DNA of 64,000 nucleotides from Methanoculleus bourgensis MS2 (GCF_000304355.2 NC_018227.2:186001-250000); one strand, 5' to 3'. Positions 9,320-18,074 are shown, counted from the first letter of the stretch. Notes: generated by a model from the sequence alone, not told the origin. Translations and numbers: made by a program.

Positions 9320-9397
9320 CCTCACGCGAAGACGCGAAGGCCGCGAAGGGAAGTTTCCTACATCCGTTACCGAACTTCCGCGTGCTTTCGCGTGAGA
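9320..9397. repeat. CTTCGCG-family hairpin element, copy 4
   Basis: Hairpin with left arm CCTCACGCGAAGACGCGAAG and right arm CTTCCGCGTGCTTTCGCGTG. Short open frames on both strands here are translations of the repeat and are not supported as genes. Confidence 0.72.
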
Positions 9398-9653
9398 TAA
9401 TGTACAAGGGTAACGAACAAGGCCTCTCGCGTTGGACGCGAAGCGCGCCATGAGCCCTCGGCTCATAGATGAACATGAAAACCGGCTATGGCCGGCACGT
9501 ATTGGGAATAGCGGCCTCTTCGGGCGGACGTTCTCCATACCTGGAGGATGTTTTTCATACTAGCCTTGACGGGGACTCTCTACACCCATTACCAAACTTC
9601 GCGGCCTCCCGCGTGCTTCCGCGAGAGTTTTCGGTGTTGGATAATGATAGGGT

Positions 9654-9737
9654 CTCACGCGAAAGACACGGAGCCTCGACGGGAAGTCGACGGTTTGACC
9701 TCCGGTTGGCTTCCTCAAAAATGTTAGCGAAGTACTG
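9654..9737. repeat. 84-bp dispersed repeat, copy A
   Basis: Eighty-four bases starting CTCACGCGAAAGACACGGAG and ending GTTAGCGAAGTACTG. They match 21220-21303 with 6 differences by hand alignment. The repeat abuts the stop codon of the radical SAM gene that ends at 9738. A weaker similarity continues upstream to about 9595 (a GCGTGCTTCCGCGAGAGTTT-like stretch). Confidence 0.8.
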
Positions 9738-11387
9738 TTAAAACACCATAACCCCGTCAACCGGCGTCTCCCCCGCGACCTTCCGGAACTCCGCGAGGCT
9801 TCCAAACGGCCGGCGTGCGGCGATGGCTGCGGCCCTCTTCTTCCCGACGCCCGGGATCCACCGGAGCGCCGCGACCGGGAGTGTGTTGACCTCCACCGGG
9901 CAGGGGAGGGCCGTCACCGACCGCATCCCCTGGTCCACCACGACGGCGTCGAGCACGCTTCCCACCGGGAGGGCGAGGGGGATCCCGACCAGGATCGGGT
10001 ATGACCCCATCTGCCGCCCGAACGACGGCTTCCCGGCGACCTCCACAATGACATCCGAAAGGATGGTGCCGGCGGGAAAGACCCGGCTGAGCATCGGCTC
10101 GTCAAACTCTCTCCGGGTCCACTCCTTAAATGCGCGGAACCGGGCGTCGTGCAGCCCGAGGGTGTTCTCCTCGTAGGCCGCCGTCCCCTCAAATGGCATC
10201 ACCTGCCTGATATTCACCCGCCGCACCAGGAGCCCGGCTTTGAGCACCCGCCGGAGGAACGCCTCGTTCGCATCGAATGTCGCCGGCGTCTCCCCCGCGA
10301 GGCCGACGATGAAGTTCAGGCCCGGGAGGAGTTCTGGGATACCACCGGTCCGCTTCCCCCCGACGTCGTTTACGACCTCGATCGCGCGGAAGACGTCGTC
10401 AGGCATCGCCTTGAGGTTGTTTGCCGCCACCACCGCCGGGTCGGCGGTCTCCATCCCGAAGGCCGCGATGTCGCCCGGTGTGTGACCCGCCACGATCGCC
10501 GCGAGTGCCTCCCGGGCTGCCTCCTCGTGCCGGGCGACGGTGCCCGGGTTGATGTTGTCGATGTGCAGGGTCCGGAGGTCGGGGGCGCTCTCCCGGATGG
10601 CAGAGAAGAGTTCCTGGAGCACCTCCGGGCGCGGGACCGGGAACTCCCCGCCGCTGCTCTGGTAGGCGAGGAGGTCTGGCTGCCGCCCGAGCCTGAAGTG
10701 ACGGGCGCCCGCCGCACGGAGCGCCGCCACCTCCTCAGCGATCCCCTCGATGCTCCGGTAGCGCGGGAGCCCGTAGAAGGGTTCCGTGCAGAACGAACAC
10801 CCCCCAACCGTCGCCCGGGAGCACCCGGTCGCGGTCTCGAGCTCGCACATCACATACGGGAACGCCGGGTGCCGGGCGATGATCCCGGCGCCAGCCACGC
10901 ACCAGGGGTCGGTCAGGGAGTAATCGGTCGAACCGGCCGGCTCCCCGCCCGAGAGCCAGGTGTCAAGCGCGACCGCCGGCGACCCCGTGAGCGTGACGTC
11001 GAACCCGGCAATCGCCTGCCTGATAGCCTTTCTCCCCCCACCCCGCGCGTAGCCAAACGCGATAGGCCCGCCGATGGCGGTGGTCGGTTCCCGGAGCAGG
11101 GTCCCGAGCTGCTGGACCTCCGTGAGGGTCGCTGGCTTCCCCCCGATGTAGGTGCCGGGCACGGTCAGCCCTGCGATCATCACCACAAGATCGCCGCGGC
11201 CGTGGCCGGCGACCAGCGCCGGGTCGGACCTGACCTGGTCGATGGTGACGTAGCCGGGGGTGTAGCCCCGCTCGGAGAGGACCCCGGCAACCTCTCTTAC
11301 GTAGGGGGAGATGTATGGTGCAACACCGAGGCACGCGGGCTCGTCGACGTAGCCGTCGATGATGAGGGCGTTAGTTGACTCCGGCAT
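9738..11387 (-). CDS. Radical SAM protein with C-terminal helix-hairpin-helix
   Basis: A 549-residue protein. The N-terminal 180 residues resemble a cobalamin-binding-like Rossmann region (MPESTNALIIDGYVDEP start). The presumed Fe-S cluster motif is GCSRATVGGCSFCTEPF near residue 200, with cysteines spaced CX7CX2C instead of the common CX3CX2C. A TIM-barrel follows (phrases RLGRQPDLLAYQ, FGMETADPAVVAANNLKAMP, GLNFIVGLAGETPATF). The C-terminal about 60 residues carry an HhH motif (RWIPGVGKKRAAAIAARRPF), which usually contacts DNA or RNA. The ending '...PFGSLAEFRKVAGE' resembles the ComEA/HhH repeat. The substrate is unknown; the HhH suggests nucleic-acid modification, which is inference. A hairpin repeat lies just upstream of the start. 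Confidence 0.88.
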   Translation of the reverse strand: MPESTNALIIDGYVDEPACLGVAPYISPYVREVAGVLSERGYTPGYVTIDQVRSDPALVAGHGRGDLVVMIAGLTVPGTYIGGKPATLTEVQQLGTLLREPTTAIGGPIAFGYARGGGRKAIRQAIAGFDVTLTGSPAVALDTWLSGGEPAGSTDYSLTDPWCVAGAGIIARHPAFPYVMCELETATGCSRATVGGCSFCTEPFYGLPRYRSIEGIAEEVAALRAAGARHFRLGRQPDLLAYQSSGGEFPVPRPEVLQELFSAIRESAPDLRTLHIDNINPGTVARHEEAAREALAAIVAGHTPGDIAAFGMETADPAVVAANNLKAMPDDVFRAIEVVNDVGGKRTGGIPELLPGLNFIVGLAGETPATFDANEAFLRRVLKAGLLVRRVNIRQVMPFEGTAAYEENTLGLHDARFRAFKEWTRREFDEPMLSRVFPAGTILSDVIVEVAGKPSFGRQMGSYPILVGIPLALPVGSVLDAVVVDQGMRSVTALPCPVEVNTLPVAALRWIPGVGKKRAAAIAARRPFGSLAEFRKVAGETPVDGVMVF

Positions 11388-11411
11388 CTCCTATCTGCCT
11401 CCCCCGGGTAG

Positions 11412-11497
11412 ACTCACGCGAAGAGCGCGAAGCCGCGAAGACCATGTGGTTGATACCTCTTGTACCTTCCCTTCGCGTCCTTCGTGGCTTCGCGTGC
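11412..11497. repeat. CTTCGCG-family hairpin element, copy 5
   Basis: Left arm ACTCACGCGAAGAGCGCGAA, right arm CTTCGCGTCCTTCGTGGCTT followed by CGCGTGC. It occupies most of the 148-base gap between the radical SAM gene and mptE. Confidence 0.72.
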
Positions 11498-11535
11498 GGC
11501 CACGGTGCACATGCGATGCCAGATACAATGGTCCA

Positions 11536-12159
11536 CTAGATATCATACCCGATCAGGCGGAGGAGTTCCCCCGCCCAGAAGAGTTTTCCCCGCTTGACGG
11601 GGTCGACGTTCCGGTCGGCAAGGTCAAACCCGATGATCCGGACCGACGCTGCGCCGATCTCGTCGGCGGCAAAGACCGCCCGATCGCCGTCGCTGAACCC
11701 GCCGAAGTTGTGGATGTGGGGCAGGGGCGCCGCCTGGGTGGTGGCGACCAGCGGGCCGGGGAGGAGCGGGACCCAGTGACGGAGGAGCGGGACGTTGTCG
11801 CCGTGGGCGTGCACGACCATCACCGTCCCCTGCCGGGAGAGGTCGACGAAGACGTCGGTCGCCCCGTCGAGGTCGGTGAAGACCGCGTCAGGTCGGATGC
11901 CGTGGTCCACGAGCACTTCGGCGGCGGCATCGGCGGCGAGCACCGTCCCCTCGATCCGGTCGAGTTCCTCCGCGAGGCAGGGCGCGTTCCCGCAGACCGT
12001 CACCGTCCTGTCCCGGATGAGCGATTCAAGGAGCCCGAGATCGTCGCGGCCGTCGGCAAGATCCGCAAGCAGCCGGGCGGCCGCCTCATCCGCCTCGCGC
12101 TCAAACCCGAAATACTCAAGAATTGCGGTATAGTGAGGTTCCCAGTCCGCAAACCTCAT
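11536..12159 (-). CDS. mptE: 6-hydroxymethyl-7,8-dihydropterin pyrophosphokinase MptE
   Basis: A 207-residue protein of the DUF115 family, the archaeal 6-hydroxymethyl-7,8-dihydropterin pyrophosphokinase that activates the pterin for (tetrahydro)methanopterin synthesis. Family-typical blocks are visible: VTVCGNAPCLAEEL near 55, GIRPDAVFTDLDGATD near 88-103, VMVVHAHGDNVPLLRHW near 115-130, NFGGFSDGDRAVF near 152 and ASVRIIGFDL near 173. Start ATG at 12159 overlaps the stop of the upstream TrkA-N/DHH gene (ATGA at 12156-12159), so the two are co-transcribed and translationally coupled. The enzyme is specific to methanopterin-using archaea and is one of the better lineage markers in the window. 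Confidence 0.93.
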   Translation of the reverse strand: MRFADWEPHYTAILEYFGFEREADEAAARLLADLADGRDDLGLLESLIRDRTVTVCGNAPCLAEELDRIEGTVLAADAAAEVLVDHGIRPDAVFTDLDGATDVFVDLSRQGTVMVVHAHGDNVPLLRHWVPLLPGPLVATTQAAPLPHIHNFGGFSDGDRAVFAADEIGAASVRIIGFDLADRNVDPVKRGKLFWAGELLRLIGYDI

Positions 12160-13661
12160 TGCTTACCCTCGTCGTTGTCCAGGCCGACGATGTTGGAGAA
12201 CCGCTTGAGGATCGGGTCGATGATCAGGTCAAGCAGGTTCTCTTTCTCCTTCACCATGGAGAAGTAACTGAGAGGGATCATGGCGGCGGCCATCGTGGCG
12301 TGCCCGCCGGCCTCGCCGATCTGGCCGAACGCCTCAGCCATAACATTGCCCAGGTGGAGCCTGATATCCTTGTTCCGCGCCGACATGACGATGTTCTGGT
12401 CGCTGATACCGTAGACCAGCGCCGTGTTCACGCCTTCGAGGTGGATCAGGATATCGGCAGCCTGCGGGAGCGCATCGCGGTTCCTGATATAGCCGACGTT
12501 GGAGAAGAGGTAACCGCTCTTGATCCGCCGGTTCCTGATAGCGTTTCCGATGATCTCCACGGTCTCCAGCGATATGGAGGGGGAGGTGATCTTATCGAGG
12601 AGGTCGGAGTCGGTCAGGGGAAGGAGGAACGCCGCATAGTTGAGGTCCTGGGGCGTGACATTCCTCTTGAAATCTCTTGTGTCCGCCCTGATCCCGTAGA
12701 GGAGCGCGGTGGCTACCGATTTGCTCACCGGGATATCAAGTTCCATCAGGTACTGGGTCATGATGCTCGCCGTGGCGCCTACCCCCGGCCTGATATCGAT
12801 AAAGTCGGCGACGGCGGAGGGATGCTCGCCGTTCTTGTGGTGGTCGATGATGATGTTGACCCGGGTGGTCTTCGGGAGTTCGTTGTTCACGCCCGGCCCT
12901 GACGAGTCGACCAGGGCGATGTAGTTGCACTCCTCGAGGTTCTGGGGAGTGAGCCGCTCCATCTTGATCTCGAGGAGGTTGATGAACGCCCGGTTCTCCT
13001 GGTGCCCGATGTCGCCTTCGTAGAGGATACGGCACTCGAGCTTGTTGTGGCTCGCGTGCCGGGCGATCATTGAGAGCGCCATGGCACTCGAGATCGAGTC
13101 AGGGTCGGGGTTTAGATGGGTGACGATGCAGAGCGTCCCTTCCCAGGAAGCAAGCATATCATAGAGCCGCAGGGCGAGCCTTGACGAGTGGAGTTGCCTG
13201 ATATGGTGGATGGCGGTCCTCGCAACCACTTCCTGCGGGTAGAGGACGATATCGGCACCTTCCTGCTGGAGGAGGTCGACGCTGACCGGGTCGGTGGCGC
13301 GTGCGATGACGTAGGTCGCCGGGTAGCGGTTCTTGATGGTCTTGAGCGCGGCCAGATTGGCGTCGCGATCGTTGGCGAGGATGAACGCGACCTCCGGCAC
13401 CGGCAATCCCTCCATGAGGTCGGGGTCGCGGAGATCACGAACGAACGCTTCGTACTTCTGGTCCCGGAGATCTTCCACGCGCTTCTCGTCCTTATCCACG
13501 ATGATGAGATCTTCATCTTCCTGCTCGAGTTCTTCCGCAACGTTATAGCCGGTGCTCCCGCAGCCAAAAATGACATATTTGACACGTTCTTTTGAAACGT
13601 TCTGGACCGCCTCAGGCATGCGTACAATGGTGTAACTTCTCATATTATTAAGGGATTCCAT
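12156..13661 (-). CDS. TrkA-N/RCK domain fused to a DHH/DHHA1 phosphoesterase
   Basis: About 500 residues. An N-terminal TrkA-N/RCK Rossmann domain (VKYVIFGCGSTGYNVAEELE with GxGxxG near 28-50; acidic VDKDEKR after strand two) spans roughly 25-155. It is followed by a DHH domain with the metal motifs THLNPDPDSISSAMALSMIA near 185-205, LVDSSGPG near 250 and the diagnostic DHHKNGEHP near 275, then a DHHA1 domain with the GGHATMAAAMIP signature near 460. DHH/DHHA1 proteins hydrolyse small phosphodiesters such as pAp, nanoRNA or c-di-AMP; RCK domains bind NAD(H) or c-di-AMP and regulate K+ transport. A link to c-di-AMP or K+ balance is inference. Alternative ATG starts lie at 13643 and 13619. The 3' end overlaps mptE by 4 bases. 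Confidence 0.88.
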   Translation of the reverse strand: MESLNNMRSYTIVRMPEAVQNVSKERVKYVIFGCGSTGYNVAEELEQEDEDLIIVDKDEKRVEDLRDQKYEAFVRDLRDPDLMEGLPVPEVAFILANDRDANLAALKTIKNRYPATYVIARATDPVSVDLLQQEGADIVLYPQEVVARTAIHHIRQLHSSRLALRLYDMLASWEGTLCIVTHLNPDPDSISSAMALSMIARHASHNKLECRILYEGDIGHQENRAFINLLEIKMERLTPQNLEECNYIALVDSSGPGVNNELPKTTRVNIIIDHHKNGEHPSAVADFIDIRPGVGATASIMTQYLMELDIPVSKSVATALLYGIRADTRDFKRNVTPQDLNYAAFLLPLTDSDLLDKITSPSISLETVEIIGNAIRNRRIKSGYLFSNVGYIRNRDALPQAADILIHLEGVNTALVYGISDQNIVMSARNKDIRLHLGNVMAEAFGQIGEAGGHATMAAAMIPLSYFSMVKEKENLLDLIIDPILKRFSNIVGLDNDEGKQ

Positions 13662-13690
13662 TTCGGCGATTTTCGGCTAGATCCCGCAAG

Positions 13691-13699
13691 ATTTATACC
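13691..13699 (+). promoter_or_regulatory. Probable TATA box of tRNA-Lys
   Basis: ATTTATACC about 34-42 bases before the first base of the tRNA, in an otherwise GC-rich surrounding, fits an archaeal box A whose transcript would begin a few bases before the tRNA. Confidence 0.5.
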
Positions 13700-13732
13700 C
13701 TATCCCGTGCTACACTATTAGGTCAGATGCGT

Positions 13733-13805
13733 GGGCCTGTAGCTTAGTCGGCAGAGCGACGGACTCTTAATCCGTAGGCCAAGGGTTCGAACCCCTTCAG
13801 GCCCG
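13733..13805 (+). tRNA. tRNA-Lys (anticodon CTT)
   Basis: The cloverleaf can be drawn by hand: acceptor stem GGGCCTG (13733-13739) with CAGGCCC (13798-13804), D stem GCTT/GAGC, anticodon stem ACGGA/TCCGT enclosing the loop CTCTTAA with anticodon CTT, T stem AAGGG/CCCTT around TTCGAAC, and discriminator G at 13805. No intron is present and CCA is not encoded. It reads codon AAG. Downstream T-rich DNA at 13818-13831 (ATTTTGCGCATTTTT) is the likely Pol terminator. The following 400 bases (13806-14205) contain short open frames on both strands but nothing I can support as a gene. Confidence 0.96.
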
Positions 13806-14205
13806 CTGAAGATTCAATTTTGCGCATTTTTGCACCTGATCTCTGCACGATCGTTTCAGTGGCGGTCTTCCCGCACCCTGGGAATATATCTCCTTTGGGG
13901 ATGACGCGCCCGGCAGTCCGGTCAACCTGCACCGTCCTTTGCCCGCATTGTGATTGTTGCAGGTGGCTGGATGTTGTTATTCCAGCGGTGTTCTGGAGGC
14001 AGATAGACATCCCTGCTATATATACCCTGCTTCGGCGGGAAAAACGGGAAGACCTCGCTCATGGGACCGGGGATCACCGGGGAGGATCTCTTTCGCCCTC
14101 ACCCGTAGCGGGGAGAAGAGCGCGGTTAAAGGCAAGAGTTACGGGACAAGCCACGTCTTGCGGGTGTGATCGGGCAGGTGTTCATACCCGATCTGGAAGA
14201 TCGGG

Positions 14206-15093
14206 TCACCGCCCGATCCGCAGGAGCATCTCTTCAAGCGTCGGGTAGTGCGACTCGATCCGCTCGATTGCGGCACCGTCTGCCGCAAGCGCCGCGGTCG
14301 TCCTGTTCAGTTCATCGATGGAGCGAGCCTCGGCGAGGTAGCGGCCGTCGTAGGCCGAGTACCCAACCGATGTGGCGAAAGTCGCTGGATCCGGGATCCG
14401 GAAGAAGATCTGGTAGGTGATCGAGCCGAACGCCTCCCGAAGTTCGGGCATGGTCCCTTTTGCCACCACCCTGCCCCGGCGCAGGATCAGGACGAGGTCG
14501 CAGGCCTCCTCCACCTGGAAGAGGTTGTGGGCCGAGAAGATCACCGTCTTGCCCCCCTCGCGGAGGCCCTTGATGTAGTCGAGCACCGACCGGGAGGTCA
14601 TGGGGTCGAGGCCTGATGTGGGCTCATCGTAGATGAGCAGGCCGGGATCGTGCATCAGCGACCGTGCTATGGCAACCTTCCGCTTCATCCCCTTTGAGAG
14701 TTCCGCAATCTTCTTCCCCTCTGGTTCGAGCGTGAGCGAAGCGAGGAGGTCATCACGCCGGGTCCTGATAGCGGCCTTTGACATGCCGTAGATCTCGCCG
14801 AAGAACGAGAGGTACGCATCTGTGGTCATCGTCTCGTAGAGCCTTGACTCCTCGGGGAGGTAGCCCAGGTTCTGCTTCAGGTCGAACGGTCGCCTGACGA
14901 CATCGACCCCGTCGATGACGAGGTCCCCCGAGGTCGGCGTGATAAGGCCGGCCATGATCTTTAAGAGCGTCGTCTTGCCGGCCCCGTTGTGCCCGATAAC
15001 CCCGAGTATCTGTGCATCGTCGAGGTCGAAGGTGACGCCGTCGAGGGCCGGGAAGTCGCCGTAGTGTTTGACAAGAGCGCGAGCCGTGATCAC
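14206..15093 (-). CDS. ABC transporter ATP-binding protein (NatA/DrrA-like exporter type)
   Basis: A 295-residue ABC ATPase with all motifs intact: Walker A GHNGAGKTTLLK near 34-45, Q-loop NLGYLPEESRLYE near 75-85, signature ELSKGMKRKVAIARSL near 132-147, Walker B LLIYDEPTSGLD near 153-164, and an H-loop in VIFSAHNLFQ near 187. The C-terminal 80 residues beyond the nucleotide-binding domain (IFFRIPDPATF...) are the DUF4162-like tail found in ABC-2-type exporters. It lies head to head with two permease genes, 84 bases away on the other strand, and almost certainly energises them. The exported substrate cannot be predicted. Confidence 0.95.
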   Translation of the reverse strand: MITARALVKHYGDFPALDGVTFDLDDAQILGVIGHNGAGKTTLLKIMAGLITPTSGDLVIDGVDVVRRPFDLKQNLGYLPEESRLYETMTTDAYLSFFGEIYGMSKAAIRTRRDDLLASLTLEPEGKKIAELSKGMKRKVAIARSLMHDPGLLIYDEPTSGLDPMTSRSVLDYIKGLREGGKTVIFSAHNLFQVEEACDLVLILRRGRVVAKGTMPELREAFGSITYQIFFRIPDPATFATSVGYSAYDGRYLAEARSIDELNRTTAALAADGAAIERIESHYPTLEEMLLRIGR

Positions 15094-15177
15094 GTTGGTA
15101 TCCTCCTATGTCGTCGATGACTACTAATAGGTTGCTGCAGAGAGATATGATTCCTCTGACGCTTGTTGGGGATTGTT

Positions 15178-16983
15178 ATGCGCATGCTCTCCTCCATCCG
15201 GACGATAGCCGCCTGGGAGATGAAGCGGTCGATGACCACGATGGGAAGACACGTCCTGCCCCTCGCGGTAGGGCTGCTCGTCCTCCTGGTGCTGGTGACC
15301 GCGTTTGCCGCCCAGAGCGGCGTCCATATGCAGGACGGCATGTATCGCATCGGCATCGACGACTCAAACGTCGCGCGGGTCGTCGATCCCGACAACCGGT
15401 TCACCGTCATCATCGCTGACGGCCCCGCCCTCTGGGAGGATCGGTTCGCCTACGATATTGTCATCCTCCGGGGAGAGGTCTACGCCGCCGATACCGATAA
15501 AGGACGGGCGGCCCTAAAATCGCTTGAACGCGACTACGAGGCCTACGTATCCCGCGTTGCCGCTGCAGAGCCCGATCTCTTCGCCGCATACCCGCTCTGG
15601 ATCGATCTGGAGTACGTGACGAGCGAGATCGACTTCGTGGCCACGGAGAGCGGGCAGCATGTCGGCGCCCCGGTGAGTGCCCCAAAGCCCCCCTCCCCCT
15701 CGGGCCCGGTCGAGGCGGTGACCCTCCCCCCGTCGACCATGCCGGTCTCTGAGGACGACCTCAGGCAGCACCTCGCTGAGACTGAGAGCGATCATCCCTT
15801 CTCCCGCTACACCGGCATCCTCTCGGAGAGTTCGTCGGCGGATAGGCTCAGGACACCGTCCCAGCTCTCCCCGCCGCTTCCCTTCGACTCTATTATCCTG
15901 GTCTTCGTCTTCATCTTCCCCCTCTACTTCACATCCCAGTTCTTCATGATGAGCGTGATGAATGAGCGGGTGGGAAGGGCCGGGGAGGCACTCCTCTCCG
16001 CCCCGGTCCGGCCGTCCGCGGTCATCATCGGGAAGGCGCTCCCCTACTTTGCACTCATGCTCTTCATCGCAGCCGCCATAACCTTCCTCATCGGGGCGCC
16101 GGCAGGCATCCTCATCCCCCTCATACCGGTTATCCTCTTCTTCCTTGCAAACGCCCTGATCATCGGCATGGCTGCCCGGAGTTTCAAGGAACTCTCATTC
16201 GTCTCGATCTTCTTCTCGACCCTCGTCACTGCCTACCTCTTCTTCCCGACGGTCTTTGCAAACACCCACGTCATAAGCATCATCTCCCCCCTCACCCTGG
16301 TCGTCCTTGAACTCCAGGGCAACGGGTTTACCGCTGCCGAGTACCTCTACTCGACCGCGCTCTTCTTCGCTACAAGCGTTATCCTCTTCTACATCGGGAT
16401 CGTGAATTACCGTGAGGAGCGGCTCTTCTCGGCAAAACCCCTCGCGTCACGGCTTGCTGATTTCGTCTCGGGCGGGATCGTCCGCGGCCACCCGCACCTC
16501 TCGCTCTTTCTCCTTGCCGCCCTCTCGATACCCTTCGTCTTCATGGTCCAGATGATGGTGCTCGTCCTCTTCTTCAACATCCCGATGCCGCTCTCCCTCA
16601 TCCTCCTGATCGTCGCTGCGGCGTTCATCGAGGAGTTCGCGAAGTCTGTCGGGATCTACGCCATCGCAAGGGAACGCCCCGCGTTCCTGACACCGAAGAA
16701 CCTGCTCCTCGGGGCGTCTGTCATCGGCCTCGGGTTCCTTGCGGGGGAGAAACTCCTCCTCCTTGCCACGCTCGCCCAGATCAGCGAGTCGATCTTCGGG
16801 AGCGCCCTCTTCCTCTCCCTCGGGGTGCTCTGGATGCCGCTCCTCCTCCACATCACCGGGGTGCTGATCACCGGAGGGTTCCTCCTGCTCTGGGGGCGGC
16901 GCGCCTACGGGCCCGGCTTGATTGTGGCAAGCGCGGTGCACAGCCTCTATAACCTCCACTTCATCCTGGGAGGGCTTCTATGA
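15178..16983 (+). CDS. ABC-2-type permease with a C-terminal PrsW-like intramembrane protease domain
   Basis: About 601 residues from the ATG at 15178; a TTG at 15163 is possible but lacks a better ribosome site. Residues 1-430 are an ABC-2 permease: a first membrane span near 20-45, an extracytoplasmic segment to about 235, then a set of spans starting FDSIILVFVFIFPLYFTSQF and the MNERVGRAGEALLSAPVRPS coupling region. From about 440 on there is a second bundle of spans carrying FIEEFAKSVG, LGFLAGEKLLLL, a His in LLLHITGVLITG and HSLYNLHF. These match the EExxK, FxxxE, H and H motifs of PrsW-type glutamic intramembrane proteases. A CPBP-type abortive-infection protease is the alternative assignment. 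The stop overlaps the next permease by ATGA. Confidence 0.85.
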   Translation: MRMLSSIRTIAAWEMKRSMTTMGRHVLPLAVGLLVLLVLVTAFAAQSGVHMQDGMYRIGIDDSNVARVVDPDNRFTVIIADGPALWEDRFAYDIVILRGEVYAADTDKGRAALKSLERDYEAYVSRVAAAEPDLFAAYPLWIDLEYVTSEIDFVATESGQHVGAPVSAPKPPSPSGPVEAVTLPPSTMPVSEDDLRQHLAETESDHPFSRYTGILSESSSADRLRTPSQLSPPLPFDSIILVFVFIFPLYFTSQFFMMSVMNERVGRAGEALLSAPVRPSAVIIGKALPYFALMLFIAAAITFLIGAPAGILIPLIPVILFFLANALIIGMAARSFKELSFVSIFFSTLVTAYLFFPTVFANTHVISIISPLTLVVLELQGNGFTAAEYLYSTALFFATSVILFYIGIVNYREERLFSAKPLASRLADFVSGGIVRGHPHLSLFLLAALSIPFVFMVQMMVLVLFFNIPMPLSLILLIVAAAFIEEFAKSVGIYAIARERPAFLTPKNLLLGASVIGLGFLAGEKLLLLATLAQISESIFGSALFLSLGVLWMPLLLHITGVLITGGFLLLWGRRAYGPGLIVASAVHSLYNLHFILGGLL

Positions 16984-18050
16984 ACACCCGCCGCGTAGGT
17001 CTCATCGCGAAGAAAGAACTCTTCGGGCTCTCTGCCGAGAAGACGATCATCTTTGCCATCCTCCTGCAGGTCTTCATCGCGATGTTCTCATCGTTCCTGA
17101 TGGTGGGGCTCACCACCATGTACGACCCGGAGGCGCTTGAGGGCTACTCGACGGTCACCTATGGCATCGGTTACGCCGGGGCCGACTCGCCGCTCATCGA
17201 TGAGTTCAAGAAGCGCGACGACCTGGTGCTCCACCGGATGGACCCCGGTCAGGCGCTCACCGCACTCCGTGAGCGGAAGGTTGCTGCGGTGGTCTTTGTC
17301 CCGGATACGCCTCCTGACGCGGAGGGGCCGGTCACGGTCACGCTCTACCTCATCAAAAATGACCTCCAGTCGAGCGTCATCAACGTCAAACTCAAGGAGG
17401 TGCTCCTGGGTTACGAGCGGGAACTCAGGGAGGTCAGGGCCGACCGGATGGTCTCCTTCCCGGTCGGGCTGAACTTCCCCGACGCCGGGGGTGCGGAGAA
17501 CTTCTTTGAGTTCGTCTACGGTCTCCTCATCCCGCTGCTGGTCTTCCTCCCGGCGGTCATCTCGGCGGCCCTGATCATCGACCTCATCACCGAGGAGTAC
17601 CAGCAAAAGACCCTTGAGACGCTTATCTCGACGCCGGTCACGTTTACCGAGATGGTCTGGGGGAAGGTCGCCGCCTGCGCTGTCCTGGTCCCGGTCCAGG
17701 CCGGAGCCTGGCTTCTCCTTCTCGGGGCGAACGGTATCGCGGTCAGGGGCGCCGTCGCGATTATCCTCCACGCTTCTGTGGGCGGGCTCTTCCTTATCCT
17801 GCTCGGAGCCCTCGTTGCGCTCCACTACCGCGAGCGGACGAGCGCCCAGTTCATCTTCTCGACAGCGCTCGTCGTGGTCTTCCTCTTTGTCATGGCCGTC
17901 CCCTATAACCCCTTAAACCTCATGGTCAGGCTGGCGGTGGATACCGCCGGGCCCGTCCACTGGCTGGTCCTTCTGCTGGTCACAGGTGCGACGGCGCTCC
18001 TCGGGTGGGTCGTGACGGTCTATGCCCGCCGGGTCGGGGAGGCCGGGTGA
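16980..18050 (+). CDS. ABC-2-type transporter permease
   Basis: A 356-residue membrane protein: one span near 20-45 (TIIFAILLQVFIAMFSSFLM), a roughly 150-residue external loop, then five to six spans from about 180 to 345. The segment ITEEYQQKTLETLISTPVTF near 205 is the ABC-2 permease hallmark that follows the second span and couples to the ATPase. Its ATG at 16980 overlaps the preceding permease stop, so both permeases are made from one message and probably form a heterodimer with the ATPase encoded on the other strand at 14206. NatB-type Na+ or drug exporters have this layout, but the substrate is not inferable. Confidence 0.92.
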   Translation: MNTRRVGLIAKKELFGLSAEKTIIFAILLQVFIAMFSSFLMVGLTTMYDPEALEGYSTVTYGIGYAGADSPLIDEFKKRDDLVLHRMDPGQALTALRERKVAAVVFVPDTPPDAEGPVTVTLYLIKNDLQSSVINVKLKEVLLGYERELREVRADRMVSFPVGLNFPDAGGAENFFEFVYGLLIPLLVFLPAVISAALIIDLITEEYQQKTLETLISTPVTFTEMVWGKVAACAVLVPVQAGAWLLLLGANGIAVRGAVAIILHASVGGLFLILLGALVALHYRERTSAQFIFSTALVVVFLFVMAVPYNPLNLMVRLAVDTAGPVHWLVLLLVTGATALLGWVVTVYARRVGEAG

Positions 18051-18074
18051 GAAGAGGAAAGGGCTGCCTGAACC

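Noticed and set aside
3310-9397. Possible CRISPR array
   Set aside because: The repeats are dispersed, palindromic, unequal in spacing and found in many separate gaps; there are no regular spacers and no cas genes.
9122-9538. Minus-strand frames of 65-138 residues in the repeat cluster
   Set aside because: They are translations of the hairpin repeats; the FPSRPSRLRVR-type phrase recurs wherever the repeat occurs, which reflects shared DNA and not a protein family.
10149-11378. A 409-residue open frame on the plus strand
   Set aside because: Antisense to the radical SAM/HhH gene; composition rich in Arg, Asp and Pro with no recognisable motif.
13744-14248. Short frames on both strands after tRNA-Lys
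   Set aside because: One overlaps the tRNA itself; neither shows motifs, a ribosome site or coding-like composition.
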